Assembly (NCBI GenBank): GCA_964454545.1
Contig: CAYVTI010000001.1
Span: 1 to 64,000 of the forward strand
DNA from: JABCZZ01 sp964454545
GTDB taxonomy: Bacteria; Pseudomonadota; Alphaproteobacteria; Rickettsiales; JABCZZ01
Direction of reading: 5' to 3'
DNA length: 64,000 nt
The notes beneath the pieces were generated by a model, which worked only from the letters and a program-made list of their open reading frames with translations, searched no databases and was not told where the DNA came from. The position numbers were made by a program, and so were the translations under genes. Numbering within the stretch: the stretch's first letter is position 1; every line of letters starts with the position of its first letter. Shown piece by piece: positions 53,694-62,711 of this stretch.

Positions 53694-54794
53694 TTATGCT
53701 TCAAGCACGCCGCGTTTGATCTGATCCTGTTCGATCGACTCAAACAATGCCCTGAAATTGCCCTCGCCGAATCCTTCATCTCCCTTGCGCTGGATGACTT
53801 CGAAGAAAATCGGCCCGATAACGGTGTTGGTGAATATCTGAAGCAATAATCCTCCGTCTTTTTTGCCCGGTGCGGACTCAGGCGCGCCGTCGATGAGGAT
53901 ACCGTTTCTCTTCATCCTGATTAAATTCTCGCCGTGCCCCGTGAGCCTGTTGTCCACATTAGTATAATAGGTTTCCGGTGGAGGCGGCATAAAATCCACG
54001 CCCTGTTTTCTCAGCATTTCCACCGACTTGTAAATATCATCCGTGCCCAGCGCGATATGCTGGATCCCCTCGCCCTTATATTGGCGCAGGAATTCCTCAA
54101 TCTGCGACTTATCATCCGCCGATTCATTGATCGGTATGCGGATTTTGCCGCAAGGGCTCGTCATCGCTTTGCTGTAAAGCCCGGTGAGTTTTCCCTCAAT
54201 GTCGAAATAGCGTATCTGGCGGAAATTAAATACGCGGGTGTAGTAATCCGCCCAGACATCCATGTTACCACGGCTCACGTTATGGGTCAGGTGATCGATA
54301 TAAGTAAGCCCCGCCCCCGCCGGATTCTTCTCCACGCCCGGCAGATAATTGAAATCCACGTCATAAATGGTTTGCTCGCCGTAACGATCCACCAGATAAA
54401 TCAGGCTACCACCGATACCCTTTATGGCCGGGATATGCAACTCCATCGGCCCGACTTGCGTTTCATACGTTTCGATACCCAGCTGTTTCGCACGTTTGAT
54501 AGCCTGCCCGGCATCATGCACGCGAAAGGCCATCGCAACCGCGGAAGGCCCATGCTCGTTATAAAAACCGGCGGCATGGCTGCCCTGTTCGGCGTTCAGG
54601 ATGAAATTGATGTCTCCCTGACGGTAAAGAGTGACATTCTTGGAGCGGTGCCTGGCAACCGGCTTGAATCCCATTTTTTCAAACAGGGAATGCAGCATCG
54701 CAGGCTCAAGCGAAGCGTATTCGACAAACTCAAAGCCATCCGTCCCCATGGGATTGACCACGGAGGTTATGGGAAGTGGTGTTTCAGTATTCAT
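53694..54794 (-). CDS. hpd: 4-hydroxyphenylpyruvate dioxygenase
   Basis: 366 residues with two vicinal-oxygen-chelate halves. The iron ligands are in YIDHLTHNV (His), IQHIALGTDDIY (His) and FFEVIQRKGDEGFGEGNF (Glu), the last with the family's C-terminal gate. GLLLQ appears as GGLLLQIFT. It converts 4-hydroxyphenylpyruvate to homogentisate. First gene of the catabolic operon, divergent from phhA with about 110 bp between. Confidence 0.95.
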   Translation of the reverse strand: MNTETPLPITSVVNPMGTDGFEFVEYASLEPAMLHSLFEKMGFKPVARHRSKNVTLYRQGDINFILNAEQGSHAAGFYNEHGPSAVAMAFRVHDAGQAIKRAKQLGIETYETQVGPMELHIPAIKGIGGSLIYLVDRYGEQTIYDVDFNYLPGVEKNPAGAGLTYIDHLTHNVSRGNMDVWADYYTRVFNFRQIRYFDIEGKLTGLYSKAMTSPCGKIRIPINESADDKSQIEEFLRQYKGEGIQHIALGTDDIYKSVEMLRKQGVDFMPPPPETYYTNVDNRLTGHGENLIRMKRNGILIDGAPESAPGKKDGGLLLQIFTNTVIGPIFFEVIQRKGDEGFGEGNFRALFESIEQDQIKRGVLEA

Positions 54795-54903
54795 AATAAT
54801 GTAAATATAGTGAGGTTTTCACAGCCAATCAATAGGTAATAATAATTGCCCATTTACCGTTTATTCCTTATAATTATTATAAATAAGTCTTGCGAGGTAG
54901 ATC
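54795..54903. promoter_or_regulatory. Divergent promoter region of hpd and phhA
   Basis: 109 bp, AT-rich, between divergent start codons of one pathway. Both promoters must overlap here, which suggests joint control. No known operator could be recognised; a near-palindrome TTATAATTATTATAA lies close to phhA. Confidence 0.5.
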
Positions 54904-55746
54904 ATGCGCTTTGAACAGCATCCCGCCGACATGAAGGACGACTATACCTGTGAACAGCACCCGGAAAATTACACGGAGCAGGATCACGTAATCTGGCGGG
55001 AGCTTTTTAACCGCCAGTCGAAACTGCTGGCAGGACGCGCGTGCAATGAGTATCTCCAAAGCCTGCCCAGACTGGGAGTCACTGCAGAAGGCATACCTGA
55101 CTTCCGCCGGATGAGCGAAATACTTGAAAAAACCACGGGCTGGCGTATCGTTACCGTGCCCGGCCTGATCCCCGGCTCCGCATTCCATGCGCATCTCGCC
55201 AAACGCCAGTTTCCCGTCACCTTCTGGATTCGCTCGCGCGAGCAGATTGATTACCTTGCCGAGCCTGACATATTCCACGATCTTTTCGGCCATGTGCCCA
55301 TGCTGATGAACCCGGTATTCGCCAACTACATGCAGGAGTTCGGCAAAGGCGGCGTCAAGGCTGCCGGGCTTGACGCCATCAAGTTTCTTGACCGCCTCTA
55401 CTGGTATACGGTGGAATTCGGCCTGATAAAAACGCCGGACGGATTGCGTATCTATGGCTCAGGCATAGTTTCATCTAAAACTGAATCTATCTACTGCCTT
55501 GAGGACAAACGCCCGTACCGCCTCGGCTTCGATCTGAAACGCATCATGCGCACGCATTACCGCTATGATAAACTGCAGGAGAGTTACTTCGTCATTGATA
55601 ACTTTGAGCAGCTTTTTGAAGCTACCCACCCCGATTTCACGCCCATATACAAGGAAATCCAGCCGCTTGGAGATATAGAGCCTTATATTACCCTGCCAGA
55701 CGACACAATATTCAGTGAAGGCACGGTCGCAAAGGAACAGCACTGA
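54904..55746 (+). CDS. phhA: Phenylalanine 4-hydroxylase
   Basis: 280 residues. Iron ligands His125 and His130 (IFHDLFGHVPML) and Glu171 (YWYTVEFGLI); pterin-site segment GWRIVTVPGLIP; GLRIYGSGIVSSKTE. Bacterial PhhA lacks the regulatory ACT domain of the animal enzyme, as here. It makes tyrosine from phenylalanine with tetrahydropterin and O2. With the divergent operon and a transaminase from elsewhere, it completes breakdown of phenylalanine. No pterin carbinolamine dehydratase (PhhB) is adjacent. Confidence 0.95.
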   Translation: MRFEQHPADMKDDYTCEQHPENYTEQDHVIWRELFNRQSKLLAGRACNEYLQSLPRLGVTAEGIPDFRRMSEILEKTTGWRIVTVPGLIPGSAFHAHLAKRQFPVTFWIRSREQIDYLAEPDIFHDLFGHVPMLMNPVFANYMQEFGKGGVKAAGLDAIKFLDRLYWYTVEFGLIKTPDGLRIYGSGIVSSKTESIYCLEDKRPYRLGFDLKRIMRTHYRYDKLQESYFVIDNFEQLFEATHPDFTPIYKEIQPLGDIEPYITLPDDTIFSEGTVAKEQH

Positions 55747-55842
55747 TACCATAGCAATATACTGATAAATAATAATATTATAACCTATGCCTTTCTTATT
55801 GTAATAATATCTTAATTTTACTGCCTGCCCAAATCTGATAAT

Positions 55843-56952
55843 ATGGCAAGACAAGGAAACAGCAGTAATTTTATGCCTGAGGCGACAGAAGAAAAAAAGC
55901 AGCACACTGCTCCCGAAGAAAAGAAACCTGCAAAACCATCCGGTGAGCCTTTCGGCCTGCTTGAAGAAGACCGCCCGATGCTGCCCGGCGAAAGCAAAGT
56001 TCCGGAACAGCAGGAAGTTTCCGCACATCATAAGACAACCGGTGAAAAAGCGTATGACCGGATCCAGTTCGCCATAGGCAACGTCTTCATCCTCTTTTTC
56101 ACCGCCGTCATCGCCTACGTGGCAAAATACGGCAAGGATAAATACGGCCCCGTTCCCAATGTATTCCGGAAATTCCAGGACTGGCTTTACGACAAGCTGC
56201 TTCACAACAAGGTATTCCCTCTGGAAGAGAAAGGCGAATTCGCCAAGCGCATGGCAGGCGCAACCGCAGGCACCATGGTATTGTTTCACGGCGGCAACCT
56301 GTTTGCCCCCGCCATGCGCTGGCTGGAAAACAACCGCGAGAAAATTGCTACCGCCATCAACAAGCGCTGGGGTAAACCGGGAGAAGTCGAAGCCGGGCAT
56401 GAACGCCTCAAGGATGCTCCAAAACAAAGCTGGGGAGATGTCATAAAAGGCCGTATTGCCGCATGGCTTATCGTGTTCGCTTCTTTTGCCACGGCAGATA
56501 CCATCCTGGGCAAAGATAAGAAAACCGGCATGTATAAATTCGACAAATACGAGGAATGGTTCGGCAGGAAGGTGGCCGGATTGGTCCCCAGCGGCAAGGA
56601 GTTGTCCAAGGTTCCGATGGAACAGCCGCTAAACCCGGCGCAAAGTAGTAATTCCGCATACCGCTTCAGCAAGATTCTCGCGCTGGATTTATACGCGACC
56701 AGCGCCGCTCTCATCATATGGAATTTCGTGAGCAGGCTTTCCGCCAGCCTCAGGTCCAAATCACCGGAAACGCCTTCCGATATGGTTAGCGGCAAAACGC
56801 CGAGAGAAGAACAGACCGTTGCTTCCGAGATGAAAGAGAATGATACTAACGAGAAAAAAACATCTTTCGCGTCACAGGAACGCAACCAGAAGAAGGATTT
56901 CATCACCCGAGCGACCGCTGTCCCTTCCGCTGACGCAAGTCCGGCTGTTTAG
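55843..56952 (+). CDS. Uncharacterised membrane protein with charged termini
   Basis: 369 residues. An acidic, Lys/Glu/Pro-rich N-terminus (about 1-70) and a charged, disordered-looking C-terminus (about 305-369) flank several hydrophobic helices: FAIGNVFILFFTAVIAYVA, TAGTMVLFHGGNLFAPAM, IAAWLIVFASFATADTILG and LDLYATSAALIIWNFV. No known family is recognised. It stands alone. Its composition suggests a lineage-specific protein. Confidence 0.55.
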   Translation: MARQGNSSNFMPEATEEKKQHTAPEEKKPAKPSGEPFGLLEEDRPMLPGESKVPEQQEVSAHHKTTGEKAYDRIQFAIGNVFILFFTAVIAYVAKYGKDKYGPVPNVFRKFQDWLYDKLLHNKVFPLEEKGEFAKRMAGATAGTMVLFHGGNLFAPAMRWLENNREKIATAINKRWGKPGEVEAGHERLKDAPKQSWGDVIKGRIAAWLIVFASFATADTILGKDKKTGMYKFDKYEEWFGRKVAGLVPSGKELSKVPMEQPLNPAQSSNSAYRFSKILALDLYATSAALIIWNFVSRLSASLRSKSPETPSDMVSGKTPREEQTVASEMKENDTNEKKTSFASQERNQKKDFITRATAVPSADASPAV

Positions 56953-57167
56953 GTTCTAACATAAAAAATATGGCAGATAAAACAGAGGATAGCGGATTAA
57001 AGCGGCTAAATGCTATAGTCAAACCTATAATACCACATATAAAACATCATATAGATACTCCATTCCCATTTTGCCATCATGACAAATCCCCAACCACAAA
57101 ACGGCAAAAATAGTTTCTCCGATTATAACGGATTGCGTAATCAAACGGCGTGAGATAATCCTGTCTC

Positions 57168-57863
57168 ATGTTCATACGTTCTCTCATCTTCAATATTGCT
57201 TTCTGGCTATGGATTGCGGTTCTGGGACTAGCCGGATTGCCCTTCGCATTCCTATACCGTCCCTTTTCCTTCATGGTAGCGCGCATCTGGGGAAAAGGCT
57301 CCCTGTGGCTGCTGCGAGTCATCTGCAACATAACATATGAAGTGCGCGGGCGGCAAAACATTCCAAAGCATGCAGCCATCATAGCCTCCAAACACCAGTC
57401 GGCGTGGGACACTATTATTTTCTGGGTGCTGCTTAATTGTCCGGCCTATGTATTAAAGCGGGAACTCCTCTTTTTTCCCATTTTCGGCTGGCACCTCCTG
57501 TTGCTTAAAAACATCTATATAGATCGTAAATCCGGGGCATCGGCAATAAAGCGGATGCTGCGTGAAGCGGAAACGCGGGTAAAAGAAAGCAGGCAGATAG
57601 TCATTTTCCCCGAAGGCACGCGCACATTGCCGGGCGCAGCGCCTGCATACCAACCCGGAGTCGCCGCGCTTTACCAGCATCTGAAGCTGCCTGTCGTGCC
57701 TGTAGCGCTTAATTCAGGACATCTTTGGCAAAAGAACGCATTTACAAAAAAGCCGGGGGTCATTACAATCGAGTTCATGGAAAATATCACACCCGGCATG
57801 AAAAACCGGGACTTTCTGGTCAGACTGCAAAATATCATTGAAGAAAAAAACCAGAAGCTTTAA
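57168..57863 (+). CDS. plsC: 1-acyl-sn-glycerol-3-phosphate acyltransferase (PlsC-like)
   Basis: 231 residues. One or two N-terminal helices (IAFWLWIAVLGLAGLPFAFLY), then the acyltransferase HX4D motif HQSAWD (His76, Asp81), KRELLFFPIFGW, IYIDRKS and FPEGTRT with VPVALNSGHLW. It adds the second acyl chain to lysophosphatidic acid. The LPLAT family also includes ornithine-lipid enzymes, so the acceptor is inferred. Confidence 0.85.
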   Translation: MFIRSLIFNIAFWLWIAVLGLAGLPFAFLYRPFSFMVARIWGKGSLWLLRVICNITYEVRGRQNIPKHAAIIASKHQSAWDTIIFWVLLNCPAYVLKRELLFFPIFGWHLLLLKNIYIDRKSGASAIKRMLREAETRVKESRQIVIFPEGTRTLPGAAPAYQPGVAALYQHLKLPVVPVALNSGHLWQKNAFTKKPGVITIEFMENITPGMKNRDFLVRLQNIIEEKNQKL

Positions 57864-57955
57864 CGATTTAGTAACATTTCCACTTTACTATGCGGGTAAT
57901 AAGTTCATGTCCGCACAATCCGGACAGTAATAGAAATTTATCAGGAGGAATACCC

Positions 57956-59245
57956 ATGGCTGATGCTAAAACCGCAAAACTTACTATTGGCGATAAAATC
58001 CTGGATTTTCCCATACTCAAAGGAACGGAAGGGCCCAGCGTAATCGATATAACCAAATTATACGCCGAATCCGACCATTTCACCTACGATCCCGGCTTCT
58101 TATCGACCGCATCGTGCGAATCAAAGATCACCTATATCGACGGCGACCAGGGTATTCTCCGCTACCGGGGATATAATATTGCCGATCTGGCCGAGAAAAG
58201 CGATTTTCCCGAAGTGTGTTACCTGCTCCTGTATGGAGAGCTTCCCAATGTCGCCCAGAAAAAGGATTTTATCGATAAAGTAACGCACCGCACCATTGTG
58301 CATGAGCAACTGCATTTTCTTTTCCGTGGGTTTCCACGCCGCTCCCACCCTATGGCCATTCTGGTAGGCGCGGTCGCATCGCTCTCCGCCTTCTACCACG
58401 ACAGCCTGGATATCAATAACCCGGAACACCGCGAAATCGCTGGATTGCGCATGATTGCCAAGATGCCGACGCTCTGTGCCATGGCCTATAAATATTCCAT
58501 CGGGCATCCATTTGTGTATCCGCAGAATCATCTGAGCTTCTCGGAAAACTTCATGCATATGATGTTCTCCAACCCAAGCGAGCCTTACGTGGTGAATCCG
58601 GTTCTGACGCGCGCGGTTGATAAGATTTTCATCCTGCACGCTGACCACGAACAGAATGCGTCGACCTCCACGGTGCGCCTTGCGGGCTCATCCGGCGCCA
58701 ACCCCTTCGCCTGTATCGGCGCAGGTATTGCATCGCTCTGGGGCCCCGCACATGGCGGCGCCAATGAAGCAGTTATCAACATGCTGCTCGAAATCGGCAG
58801 CAAGGACAAAATCCCTGAGTTCATTGCCGGTGTAAAAGACAAGAAACGCCGCCTGATGGGCTTCGGCCACCGCGTATACAAGAATTACGATCCGCGCGCA
58901 GCGGTGCTGCGCAAGGCATGTTATGAGGTGCTAACCGAGCTGGGCAAACAGGACGAGCCGCTACTCGGGATCGCGATGGAACTCGAGCGCATCGCGCTTG
59001 AAGATCAGTATTTCATTGAGCGCAAGCTTTACCCGAATGTCGATTTCTACTCCGGCATCATCTATCGCGCTCTGGGAATTCCGTCGCAGATGTTTACCCC
59101 TCTCTTTGCCTTGGCACGTACGGTCGGCTGGGTAGCGCAATGGAAGGAAATGATCGAGGATCCGAAACAGAAAATCGGACGCCCGCGCCAGCTCTATACC
59201 GGAGCTGCCGAACGCCCGTTTGTAGAGATAGCCAAGAGAAAATAA
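57956..59245 (+). CDS. gltA: Citrate synthase
   Basis: 429 residues from ATG 57956, which has AGGAGGA upstream; the longer frame from 57890 is not used. Type II hexameric citrate synthase features: YIDGDQGILRYRGY, ILHADHEQNASTSTVRL (catalytic His), GPAHGGANEAV (catalytic His), MGFGHRVYKNYDPRA and PNVDFYSGI with the catalytic Asp. It condenses acetyl-CoA and oxaloacetate. A stem-loop follows at 59256. Confidence 0.95.
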   Translation: MADAKTAKLTIGDKILDFPILKGTEGPSVIDITKLYAESDHFTYDPGFLSTASCESKITYIDGDQGILRYRGYNIADLAEKSDFPEVCYLLLYGELPNVAQKKDFIDKVTHRTIVHEQLHFLFRGFPRRSHPMAILVGAVASLSAFYHDSLDINNPEHREIAGLRMIAKMPTLCAMAYKYSIGHPFVYPQNHLSFSENFMHMMFSNPSEPYVVNPVLTRAVDKIFILHADHEQNASTSTVRLAGSSGANPFACIGAGIASLWGPAHGGANEAVINMLLEIGSKDKIPEFIAGVKDKKRRLMGFGHRVYKNYDPRAAVLRKACYEVLTELGKQDEPLLGIAMELERIALEDQYFIERKLYPNVDFYSGIIYRALGIPSQMFTPLFALARTVGWVAQWKEMIEDPKQKIGRPRQLYTGAAERPFVEIAKRK

Positions 59246-59255
59246 GAACCCTTGT

Positions 59256-59278
59256 CATTCCGGCGGAAAACCGGAATG
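59256..59278 (+). terminator. Hairpin after gltA
   Basis: CATTCCGG (59256-59263) and CCGGAATG (59271-59278) with a 7-nt loop, ten bases after the gltA stop. No T-run follows. CGGAAAACCGGAATGT recurs within the repeat at 59951-60087, so this may be a fragment of that repeat acting as terminator. Confidence 0.55.
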
Positions 59279-59307
59279 TCAGGCGCTATCTTTGCGGTAC
59301 GGCGTTA

Positions 59308-59862
59308 TCAAGCTGCCTTCAGCGTTTCGATAGTTATGTTGTGATTGGTGTAGATGCAGACATCGGCTGCTATTTTCATCGCCTTCTGGGCGATTTCTTC
59401 CGCGTCCATATCGGTGTCCATCAACGCACGTGCGGCAGACAATGCGTAATTTCCTCCCGATCCGATACCAATAATGCCATCTTCCGGTTCAAGCACGTCG
59501 CCAGTACCGCTGATGACGAGCGATACCTTGCTGTCGGCAACCGCCATCATGGCCTCAAGCCTTCTTAAGTAACGGTCAGTGCGCCAGTCCTTGGCCAACT
59601 CCACACAGGCGCGCGTAAGCTGCCCCGGGTGTTTCTCCAGCTTGCCTTCCAGGCGTTCAAACAGCGTAAATGCATCGGCAGTCGCTCCGGCAAATCCCCC
59701 GATAATCTTATCGCCTCCGAGCCTCCGCACTTTTTTCGCCGTCGATTTTATTACGGTTCCACCGAATGTGACCTGCCCGTCACCCGCCACCACCACTTTA
59801 CCACCCTTGCGGATGGAAAGTATGGTCGTGCCGTGCCATAGAATATTATTTGTATTGTCCAT
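59308..59862 (-). CDS. hslV: ATP-dependent protease peptidase subunit HslV
   Basis: 184 residues from ATG 59862; a TTG frame reaching 59898 is possible. WHGTTILSIRKGGKVVVAGDGQV: processing before Thr12 exposes the catalytic threonine, leaving an 11-residue propeptide. NAR-like VIKSTAKKVRRL, GGFAGATADAFTLFERLE and GIGSGGNYALSAARAL complete the family. With HslU (not in the window) it degrades unfolded proteins. Divergent from hisB, as in many alphaproteobacteria. Confidence 0.93.
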   Translation of the reverse strand: MDNTNNILWHGTTILSIRKGGKVVVAGDGQVTFGGTVIKSTAKKVRRLGGDKIIGGFAGATADAFTLFERLEGKLEKHPGQLTRACVELAKDWRTDRYLRRLEAMMAVADSKVSLVISGTGDVLEPEDGIIGIGSGGNYALSAARALMDTDMDAEEIAQKAMKIAADVCIYTNHNITIETLKAA

Positions 59863-59950
59863 ATCTGTATTATCTGGTGAGAATTTTATAGATTTCAAGG
59901 GGGTTATTGATTATTATCTAAGCCAATGAAAAATAGTCCGTATAAGAAAA

Positions 59951-60087
59951 CCTCCTGCAGAACTCGTTTATGCGAGTAAAGCACGAGGAGTCGGCGCGCG
60001 GAAAACCGGAATGTACAAAGAGTACATGAGGATCTGAGTACGCCGGTGACGAAGTGCTTTGCCACAGAAGTAGAGTTATGCAAGAGG
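59951..60087. repeat. 137-bp imperfect palindrome between hslV and hisB
   Basis: Outer arms CCTCCTGCAGAACTC (59951-59965) and GAGTTATGCAAGAGG (60073-60087) match at 13 of 15. Inner arms AAAGCAC/GTGCTTT, a GTCGGCG/CGCCGGTGAC pair and a central TGTAC-AAAGA-GTACA complete a long foldback. Such elements are familiar from alphaproteobacterial genomes. The right end supplies the ribosome-binding AGAGG of hisB. Confidence 0.75.
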
Positions 60088-60091
60088 GTTT

Positions 60092-60679
60092 ATGAGAACC
60101 GCGACCATAGAACGTAATACCACTGAAACGCAGATCAAGGCAACGGTCAATCTGGACGGAAGCGGCAAGTATAAGATTTCAACGGGCATAGGGTTTCTCG
60201 ATCACATGATGGAGCAGCTTTCCCGCCATAGCCTGATTGACATTACGGTTGAGGCCAAGGGCGATTTACATATCGACTGCCATCACACCACCGAAGATGT
60301 CGGCATTGCCATCGGCCAGGCTGTTGGGAAGGCTTTAGGCGAAAGGCGTGGCATTGTGCGCTATGGGCTGGCGATCATCCCTATGGATGAAACTCTCTCT
60401 CGGGTGGCGCTCGATGTTTCCGGACGCCCGTACTTTATCTGGAAAGTTAACTTCAGCAAACCCAAGCTCGGGGAAATGGATACAGAGCTTTTTCGCGAAT
60501 GGTTCCAGGCTTTTGCTTTCAATTCCGGCACCACGCTGCATATAGAAAATTTATACGGCGAGAATAATCACCATATCGTTGAATCATGCTACAAAGGACT
60601 GGCGCGCGCGCTCCGCGAAGCCATCGCCATAGACGAGCGCAAGAAGGATGAGATACCTTCCACGAAGGGCGTATTATAG
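60092..60679 (+). CDS. hisB: Imidazoleglycerol-phosphate dehydratase
   Basis: 195 residues, monofunctional IGPD. ETQIKATVNLDGSG, GIGFLDHMMEQLSRHSL, DCHHTTEDVGIAIGQA, NNHHIVESCYKGLARALREA hold the two His-rich manganese motifs. It converts imidazole-glycerol phosphate to imidazole-acetol phosphate in histidine synthesis. AGAGG in the upstream palindrome is 4 nt from the ATG. Unlike in many relatives, hisH does not follow; holB converges on it with a 6-nt overlap. Confidence 0.95.
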   Translation: MRTATIERNTTETQIKATVNLDGSGKYKISTGIGFLDHMMEQLSRHSLIDITVEAKGDLHIDCHHTTEDVGIAIGQAVGKALGERRGIVRYGLAIIPMDETLSRVALDVSGRPYFIWKVNFSKPKLGEMDTELFREWFQAFAFNSGTTLHIENLYGENNHHIVESCYKGLARALREAIAIDERKKDEIPSTKGVL

Positions 60680-61735
60680 CATCATCCGGATAAGCGAGAT
60701 AATCGCCTGCTTGCGATCCAGATAAAGATGTTCGGTTTCGGAAAACAGCGCGCTGCTTTTGTCCCAGGCTTCATTCCAGAAATAGGCAGGCTTGCGGGCG
60801 TGGATATTCTGCAATATGTCACCTTCACCCATGAAAACCTCTGCTTTCAGGCCTGTGCCCACTGAGGCGATACGGGAAACCAGCCAGAGCGTGAGTCGCT
60901 TCAGAATCTGCCAGTCCGGATCCGCATCCTTGCGGGCAAAGCGTTCGGCAAACGCATGCAGCTTCACGGTATCCCGCGCTGCCATTCTCTCCAATAGCTC
61001 CTCATAAAGCACATCCGCTTCGCCGCCTATCAGTTCCAGCGCAATGCCGGGCGACGTACCGGACAACAACGCCCACTTCCCATATTCACCGTCATGGATA
61101 TGCGGAGCAATATCAGCCATGATGGCAGCAAACTGCGCTTCATTCAGGGACGGCATTCTGAATGTCCTGCAGCGCGAACGTATGGTGGGCAGGAGCATGC
61201 CGGGACTATGGCTGATAAGCAAGAGCACTGCCTGCGAAGGCGGCTCCTCCAGTGTCTTAAGCAGCGCATTCATGGCATTGCGGTTCATCGCCTCAGCGCA
61301 ATCGATAACCACGACCCGCCAGCGGCTCTCCGCAGGGGTAAGCGAAAGGAATTCCGGAACTTTGCGCGCTTCCTCGATTTTTATGTCATCCCCTTCCAGC
61401 ACCAGCAGGTCGGGATGGCCTCCCGATACCACACGCCTGAAAACCGGGTGGATTGCGGATACCTGCAACGACTCAACAGGCAGCGGATCGCCGAACAGGC
61501 TCGCGCCTGCATTGTCCTCCTGCGAAAGCAGGAACCGCGCAAGACGGTAGGCAAGGGTCGCTTTCCCTATTCCCTTCTTCCCGGCCAGCAGTATCGCATG
61601 CGGAAGCCGCTTTTCGTTTACCATGCGCAGCAGCAATTCCTGCTGCGCTTCATAAGCCACGATATTTTCCCGGCACCTGGGGTGCAGAACGGGGATTTCT
61701 TTTTCTTCCATCTCTTCAGCGTGGCGGCGGGACAT
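60674..61735 (-). CDS. holB: DNA polymerase III delta' subunit
   Basis: 353 residues from ATG 61735, with GAGAG before it. AAA+ clamp-loader features: Walker A GKKGIGKAT, HPDLLVLE, then WRVVVIDCAEAMNRNAMNAL with LLKTLEEPP and TIRSRCRTF (sensor 1 SRC motif). The C-terminal part contains the collar domain. The Cys4 zinc module of typical delta' is not obvious, as is usual in alphaproteobacteria. It loads the sliding clamp with delta and tau. Confidence 0.9.
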   Translation of the reverse strand: MSRRHAEEMEEKEIPVLHPRCRENIVAYEAQQELLLRMVNEKRLPHAILLAGKKGIGKATLAYRLARFLLSQEDNAGASLFGDPLPVESLQVSAIHPVFRRVVSGGHPDLLVLEGDDIKIEEARKVPEFLSLTPAESRWRVVVIDCAEAMNRNAMNALLKTLEEPPSQAVLLLISHSPGMLLPTIRSRCRTFRMPSLNEAQFAAIMADIAPHIHDGEYGKWALLSGTSPGIALELIGGEADVLYEELLERMAARDTVKLHAFAERFARKDADPDWQILKRLTLWLVSRIASVGTGLKAEVFMGEGDILQNIHARKPAYFWNEAWDKSSALFSETEHLYLDRKQAIISLIRMML

Positions 61736-61884
61736 TATTCTCTCACTATAACAAAAACTGTGTCTTCCACTTATCATAAGCGACTATCCGTCGGCTTGCC
61801 ACATCAAAAATCTGGTAAAGAAATCTCTCATATCTATATGACTTTCTGAATGACTATAAAAGCCTTCTCGTCTAATATGCCGGC

Positions 61885-62553
61885 ATGCAAACCATACCCA
61901 CATTAACTAAACATATAGACCTGCACCCTCCGGGTGGCGAACGGCGCGTGCTGGTGCATAGCTGCTGCGCTCCCTGTGCAGGCGAGCTGATGGAACAGAT
62001 GCTCGCCAATGGCATCGATCTGACTATTCTATTTTATAATCCCAACATCCATCCGAAGAAAGAATATGAAATCCGCAAGGAGGAAAACATACGCTTCGCG
62101 GAAAAGATGCACATCCCGTTTGTCGATGCGGATTATGACGTGCAGGATTGGTTCGCCCGCGCTAAAGGCATGGAACGCGAGCCGGAGCGTGGCATACGCT
62201 GCACCGCGTGCTTTGACATGCGCTTTGAACGCACCGCGCTCTATGCCCATGAAAACGGTTTTAAGGTTATCACCAGTTCGCTTGGCATCTCACGCTGGAA
62301 GAACATGGATCAGATCAATGACTGTGGAGTGCGCGCTGCGGGGCATTACCCGGATATAACTTACTGGACATATAACTGGCGCAAGGAAGGCGGTTCCGCA
62401 CGCATGTACGAAATTGCAAAGCGTGAGGAATTCTACGCCCAGCAATATTGCGGCTGCATTTATTCATTGCGCGACACAAACGCATGGCGCGAATCCAAGG
62501 GCCGCGAGAAGATAGAAATAGGCGAAACCTGGTACGCAGAGAAACTGGCGTAA
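61885..62553 (+). CDS. queH: Epoxyqueuosine reductase QueH
   Basis: 222 residues. HSCCAPCAGELMEQM with Cys27, Cys28 and Cys31, FYNPNIHPKKEYEIRKEEN, GIRCTACFDMRFERTA, TSSLGISRWKNMDQIN and the C-terminal QQYCGCIYSLRDTN are the hallmarks of QueH (DUF208). The cysteines bind an iron-sulfur cluster and catalyse the final reduction to queuosine in tRNA, in place of QueG. Single gene. Confidence 0.92.
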   Translation: MQTIPTLTKHIDLHPPGGERRVLVHSCCAPCAGELMEQMLANGIDLTILFYNPNIHPKKEYEIRKEENIRFAEKMHIPFVDADYDVQDWFARAKGMEREPERGIRCTACFDMRFERTALYAHENGFKVITSSLGISRWKNMDQINDCGVRAAGHYPDITYWTYNWRKEGGSARMYEIAKREEFYAQQYCGCIYSLRDTNAWRESKGREKIEIGETWYAEKLA

Positions 62554-62711
62554 TTATTCCCATACTATTAAAACCATCTTAATTTCCACTCCTGACTTCC
62601 GTATAGGAACTTTATCCATTTTCAGGCATGCCATGTAGCCAATTGCTATTGTGTTGGCCCGCCTGTTTCAGGGACGCCATCAAAACCGCCTGATAAAATG
62701 AGGAGAAAAAC

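Noticed and set aside
57908..57926. TGTCCG/CGGACA stem before the gltA ribosome site
   Set aside because: Only six base pairs, with no further support; probably chance.
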